DNA of 64,000 bases from Flavobacterium lotistagni (GTDB lineage Bacteria > Bacteroidota > Bacteroidia > Flavobacteriales > Flavobacteriaceae). The notes beneath the pieces are model-generated. The model was not told the DNA's origin. It ran no database searches and saw nothing but the letters and a program-made list of their open reading frames with translations. The stretch is from positions 1-64,000 of the forward strand of contig NZ_JAAJBU010000009.1 in the NCBI RefSeq assembly GCF_011392125.1, in the 5' to 3' direction. Positions 61,041-64,000 of the stretch are shown here, in pieces (position 1 is the first letter of the stretch; each line of letters opens with the position of its first letter). A program made the position numbers and the translations under genes.

Positions 61041-63872
61041 TTAAAACCATTTTCGTGTAAACAAATTGACTAAAACTCTTGGATCTAAGGTCAAGACAAT
61101 CCGGATTTTCTCGCTGTACTGCGGCTGTGCGATTTCCCAACCATTATTGGAATAGACCGGAAAATAAAATTCAAAATAGTCTGGAACCAAATTCAAACGA
61201 ACGCCATTGTCATACACAAACTTTTCCTTGATATTGCCGTTTTTCACCAAACCCAAATCGCCATAAATTTCAATCCAATTCCAAACATTGAAACTCAGGT
61301 TGGTGGTAACAAGCCATTGGTTCACAAAAGCCGGTAGCACTTTCGATTTAAATCCACCTTCGCCCATGATGAACTGCTGGCTGAAAATACCACTTTTCTC
61401 AGAACGCCCGAGCAATTCCTGCTCAAACAAATAATCATTGATGCTGGTCAAACCGAAATCAAAAGTATTGTTGTTGCTTTCTTTGTTATACAGAAAAGCG
61501 CCTGCATAAAGCCTGACGTTGATCTGACGGTTGTTGGCAAAAAGTCGTCGGTATTGCATTTCGCCCGAGAGTTTTCCAAAAGTGGTCGAAAGCTGGGTAT
61601 CGGTCAGGAAAGTCAAATAATTTACCAATTCTTGATGGCTGTTGATATACTTGAAACCAAAAACCGAATAGTTTTGCAATTTGTTGTCAGTAAGATATCG
61701 GGTTTCTTGTTTTTGAACCACATTGTATTTAAAAATCAAGGCTTGGCGGTCATTTTTTCGGATGTCGTTGTCTCGGAAATGAAAGGTAATATTCGGATTT
61801 ACCTTAAAATACGACGCGTCAGGCGCATAGTTAAAATAGGAAGCACTAAGCCCGTAACGTGTGTAATACCAGCGGCTGTTGCGGTCAAATTGGTTGATGG
61901 CCAATGAAGTCAATCCGCGCAAAGCTCCGGTGTTGGGCGAATATACCGGGTTTACATCGTAATTGAACGGTTTGGTTAGCATGGTTTTGTTGTGCAAACG
62001 AAGTCCGGGCGCTAATCCGTCGTAATAATTGTAAGTCATCGAAGGCACAAAAACAATTTGGTTGTAATCGGGGTTCTCCAAATCCTTGAAGAAGTTGAAT
62101 TTGTACGGACGATTGTTTCCCCAAAAGTTATCTATAGCTTTCCAGTTGTTGCGGCGGTTGAATTCAGGAACCTCGTTTTCGTAGTTGAGGGCAAGTTTGT
62201 TTGCGTTTTGCCGTGAAATCGTATAAGAACTGTCTTTGGCAATATTCTCGAACCATTGTTTGAAAACGACTTGTTTTCCATTGAGCCCGTAAACCGGAAT
62301 AGGCACGTTGGTACCAGTTTTATTTTTTATTGTAAAAGTGATGCTGTCTTTGGTGGTTTTTGCTTTTCCAAAAGTGTAATCTACAAGGTCGCGTTTGTCG
62401 ATAATGGATTTGAAAAACCAATCGATATTTTTCGGCGTTTGCGTTTTGAGAAGGTTTTCAAAATCTTGCCCTTTGCGCTGTTGTTGGGCATTCATTTCAT
62501 AAAACATACGAATGCTTTTGGGCACAATTGAATCGTTCAAATAACGGTCGAGGTATTTCAAACTCAAACCGGCGCGGTATTTTGAAGCGATTTTTTCGTT
62601 GAAGCGAATCAGTTTGTCTTTGTCTTCACCTAAAGCTTGGTCCAGATTCTTGCGTGCCATCAACAAATAATAGTAACTGTATTGGTCGTTAAAATCGCGG
62701 TTGATGATGTGCCAGCTTTTGAGCAAACGCATTTTAGACAAACCGCCCATCATTTTCATTTCCGGACGAAACTCGTCGATGTATTTCATCATCATATACA
62801 CTTGTATTCCGTCGTAAATCCATTGGTCTTTTCGCGGATCTAAGTGCAAAGCGTTCTTGAGGTAATTGTTCAGGTAGGTTTTCAGGAATTTCAATTCATA
62901 CACAAATTCATCCTGAAACACATTAATAAACGAAGGCAACTGATTCAATCCGTAAAACGGGTTCCGCTCATAATCAACTTCGGAAACCAGTAATTTTTCA
63001 TACGGATATTTGCCGATGTTTTCTTCTGTATAAGTCACGATTCGGTCAATTAGCAAGGCTTTTTGAATATCGTGTAAACCGTTGTCTTTTAGGTTGGTTA
63101 CTACTTCAATCTGATCTTTTTTGTAATTGTAAAACTGCGACTTGGGTTCGATATACAAGCTAAAATCCGTACGCTGTTTTCCCGATAAAGTAACGGTAGC
63201 TTGCTCGCCATTTTTTGTCTGACTAATTTGATTTAAATCAGAATGCAATCGGTAGTTTGCGGGCATCGAAACCGAAAGCTCATAATCGGTCAAACCATTA
63301 GCGATATCGTCTAAATCGGCATTGCTGTAGCGCACAAATTGATGGTTTTCATAGCGCGCCGGAGCCAAGAACCATTGCTTGAGCACAAAGCCTTTTTGGT
63401 CATCATAACCATAACGTGTAAAGCGGTCACTCGGGATTTTAACGGTATAAGTGAGCTGTAAAGTTCTTTTTTCGTTGGGTAAAATCGGTTGCGCTAACCG
63501 GATTTCAATTAAATCAATTTGATTTTCAACTCGCTGCCAATCAATAACTTTGTTTTGATTATCAGCAATAGCGATATTGCTCGTGCTGCCCAGTTCTTTC
63601 GCGGTCGCAAAATGAAAACTGCGGATGAACTCATCGGAAAACCGCTGGCCCAAATAAGAGTTCTTGTCTGAATAGGAATGGTTCCAATCGTTGAGCACCA
63701 AAACGGCAATGGTGTCTTGCGTCTGATTGAAAAAAGTAAGTTGTTGCGTTACCTGAATGGCGTTGTTCTGAACATCTAGTTGGGCCTGAATCTTACACTG
63801 ATGCTGCGCCAAAAGCCGGCCCGAAGCCAGCAATAGCATAAAAAACAATAAACTTTTAAAGTAAGATTTCAA
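61041..63872 (-). CDS. M1-peptidase-like pseudoenzyme fused to an outer-membrane beta-barrel
   Basis: A 943-residue exported protein (signal LLFFMLLLASGRLLAQ). Residues of about 25-245 match the N-terminal saddle domain of M1 aminopeptidases and about 250-520 the catalytic domain, but the zinc site is lost: where HExxH is expected the sequence reads YELKF (325-329), and the downstream Glu is D354 (WIYDGIQVYM). The GxMEN-like segment is YGLNQLP. From about residue 560 come strands typical of an outer-membrane barrel (GLSASYFNYAP, ITFHFRDND, INVRLYAGAF), ending LFTRKWF with a terminal aromatic. It is probably a non-catalytic outer-membrane binding protein. It lies 53 bp after the partial gene at the right edge. 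Confidence 0.8.
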   Translation of the reverse strand: MKSYFKSLLFFMLLLASGRLLAQHQCKIQAQLDVQNNAIQVTQQLTFFNQTQDTIAVLVLNDWNHSYSDKNSYLGQRFSDEFIRSFHFATAKELGSTSNIAIADNQNKVIDWQRVENQIDLIEIRLAQPILPNEKRTLQLTYTVKIPSDRFTRYGYDDQKGFVLKQWFLAPARYENHQFVRYSNADLDDIANGLTDYELSVSMPANYRLHSDLNQISQTKNGEQATVTLSGKQRTDFSLYIEPKSQFYNYKKDQIEVVTNLKDNGLHDIQKALLIDRIVTYTEENIGKYPYEKLLVSEVDYERNPFYGLNQLPSFINVFQDEFVYELKFLKTYLNNYLKNALHLDPRKDQWIYDGIQVYMMMKYIDEFRPEMKMMGGLSKMRLLKSWHIINRDFNDQYSYYYLLMARKNLDQALGEDKDKLIRFNEKIASKYRAGLSLKYLDRYLNDSIVPKSIRMFYEMNAQQQRKGQDFENLLKTQTPKNIDWFFKSIIDKRDLVDYTFGKAKTTKDSITFTIKNKTGTNVPIPVYGLNGKQVVFKQWFENIAKDSSYTISRQNANKLALNYENEVPEFNRRNNWKAIDNFWGNNRPYKFNFFKDLENPDYNQIVFVPSMTYNYYDGLAPGLRLHNKTMLTKPFNYDVNPVYSPNTGALRGLTSLAINQFDRNSRWYYTRYGLSASYFNYAPDASYFKVNPNITFHFRDNDIRKNDRQALIFKYNVVQKQETRYLTDNKLQNYSVFGFKYINSHQELVNYLTFLTDTQLSTTFGKLSGEMQYRRLFANNRQINVRLYAGAFLYNKESNNNTFDFGLTSINDYLFEQELLGRSEKSGIFSQQFIMGEGGFKSKVLPAFVNQWLVTTNLSFNVWNWIEIYGDLGLVKNGNIKEKFVYDNGVRLNLVPDYFEFYFPVYSNNGWEIAQPQYSEKIRIVLTLDPRVLVNLFTRKWF

Positions 63873-63925
63873 TTATAACGGTTCAGTTTTGTGAGGTTCA
63901 TAACGAAATCTAACGAAAAATAGTA

Positions 63926-64000
63926 CTAAAAATTCGGGCTCAAATCGTATTTTTTGTAGAATTTATCCAATACGTCGAGTACTTCGTCTTCGGTATCGAC
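63926..64000 (-). CDS. 3' end of a possible LOG-family gene (partial)
   Basis: The minus strand reads 24 codons, VDTEDEVLDVLDKFYKKYDL then SPNF, and TAG. The ending (DEVLxxxDKFYxKYxLxPNF) resembles the C-terminus of Bacteroidota LOG-family (TIGR00730) nucleotide phosphoribohydrolases, but it is too short to be sure. It lies 53 bp upstream of the M1-like gene. Confidence 0.45.
   Translation of the reverse strand, partial: VDTEDEVLDVLDKFYKKYDLSPNF

Overview
The window looks like a chromosomal segment of a Flavobacterium-like member of the Bacteroidota. The evidence is several very large secreted proteins with C-terminal type IX secretion (T9SS) sorting signals of type C and type A, promoters of the TTG-N19-TAnnTTTG form, a tmRNA whose tag reads GEGNYALAA, a fused E1 alpha/beta 2-oxoacid dehydrogenase, a GH97 glucosidase and a DoxX-redoxin (BT_3928-type) protein.

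Positions 1-31216 are a one-directional array of secreted proteins: five giant ones (1566, 1942, 1800, 3335 and 1053 residues), a small secreted protein (11584-11898) and, at the left edge, the last codons of a second copy of that small protein. The two copies share 127 identical bases, including their terminator, 11,838 bp apart, and so bracket a two-adhesin cassette. Three giant proteins share a long C-terminal module and a type C signal, the last carries a type A signal, and the 3335-residue one ends in a dockerin-like calcium-binding pair with no recognisable T9SS signal. The 1942-residue protein holds ten 90-residue Ig-like repeats, with a 647-bp stretch perfectly duplicated.

Positions 31217-32574 have no protein gene but hold ssrA (minus strand), its terminator, an 18-bp second copy of the tmRNA 3' end that resembles an attachment site, and clustered AT-rich and GC-rich dispersed repeats. 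From 32575 to 41573 come a serine hydrolase lipoprotein, a LYS1-like dehydrogenase, an Omp28-like T9SS cargo protein, a GH97 alpha-glucosidase, a DUF2975/HTH pair and an FHS-type sugar permease. The glucosidase and permease could together release and import glucose.

Positions 41620-44404 hold a small EF-hand-like membrane protein and a three-gene membrane protein/winged-helix/CreD cluster with two matching palindromes, probable operators. After an M28 peptidase come kdsA with an outer-membrane protein gene, a lipoprotein, a DUF4199 protein and a two-gene YeeE/YedE transporter. Positions 50127-54615 are a minus-strand housekeeping run (DUF1599, DoxX-redoxin, small membrane protein, thioredoxin, tpiA, prmA, clpS), divergent from folP. 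RlmH is preceded by two tiny membrane proteins in tightly packed frames. Then follow two small envelope proteins, a repeat-rich 759-bp gap, the fused E1 dehydrogenase, an M1-peptidase-like protein that has lost its zinc ligands and is fused to a predicted beta-barrel, and the end of a possible LOG-family gene.

The most distinctive features are the repeat-bracketed adhesin array, the paired operators at the CreD locus, the inactive M1-barrel fusion, the att-like repeat at ssrA, and three or more families of dispersed intergenic repeats.
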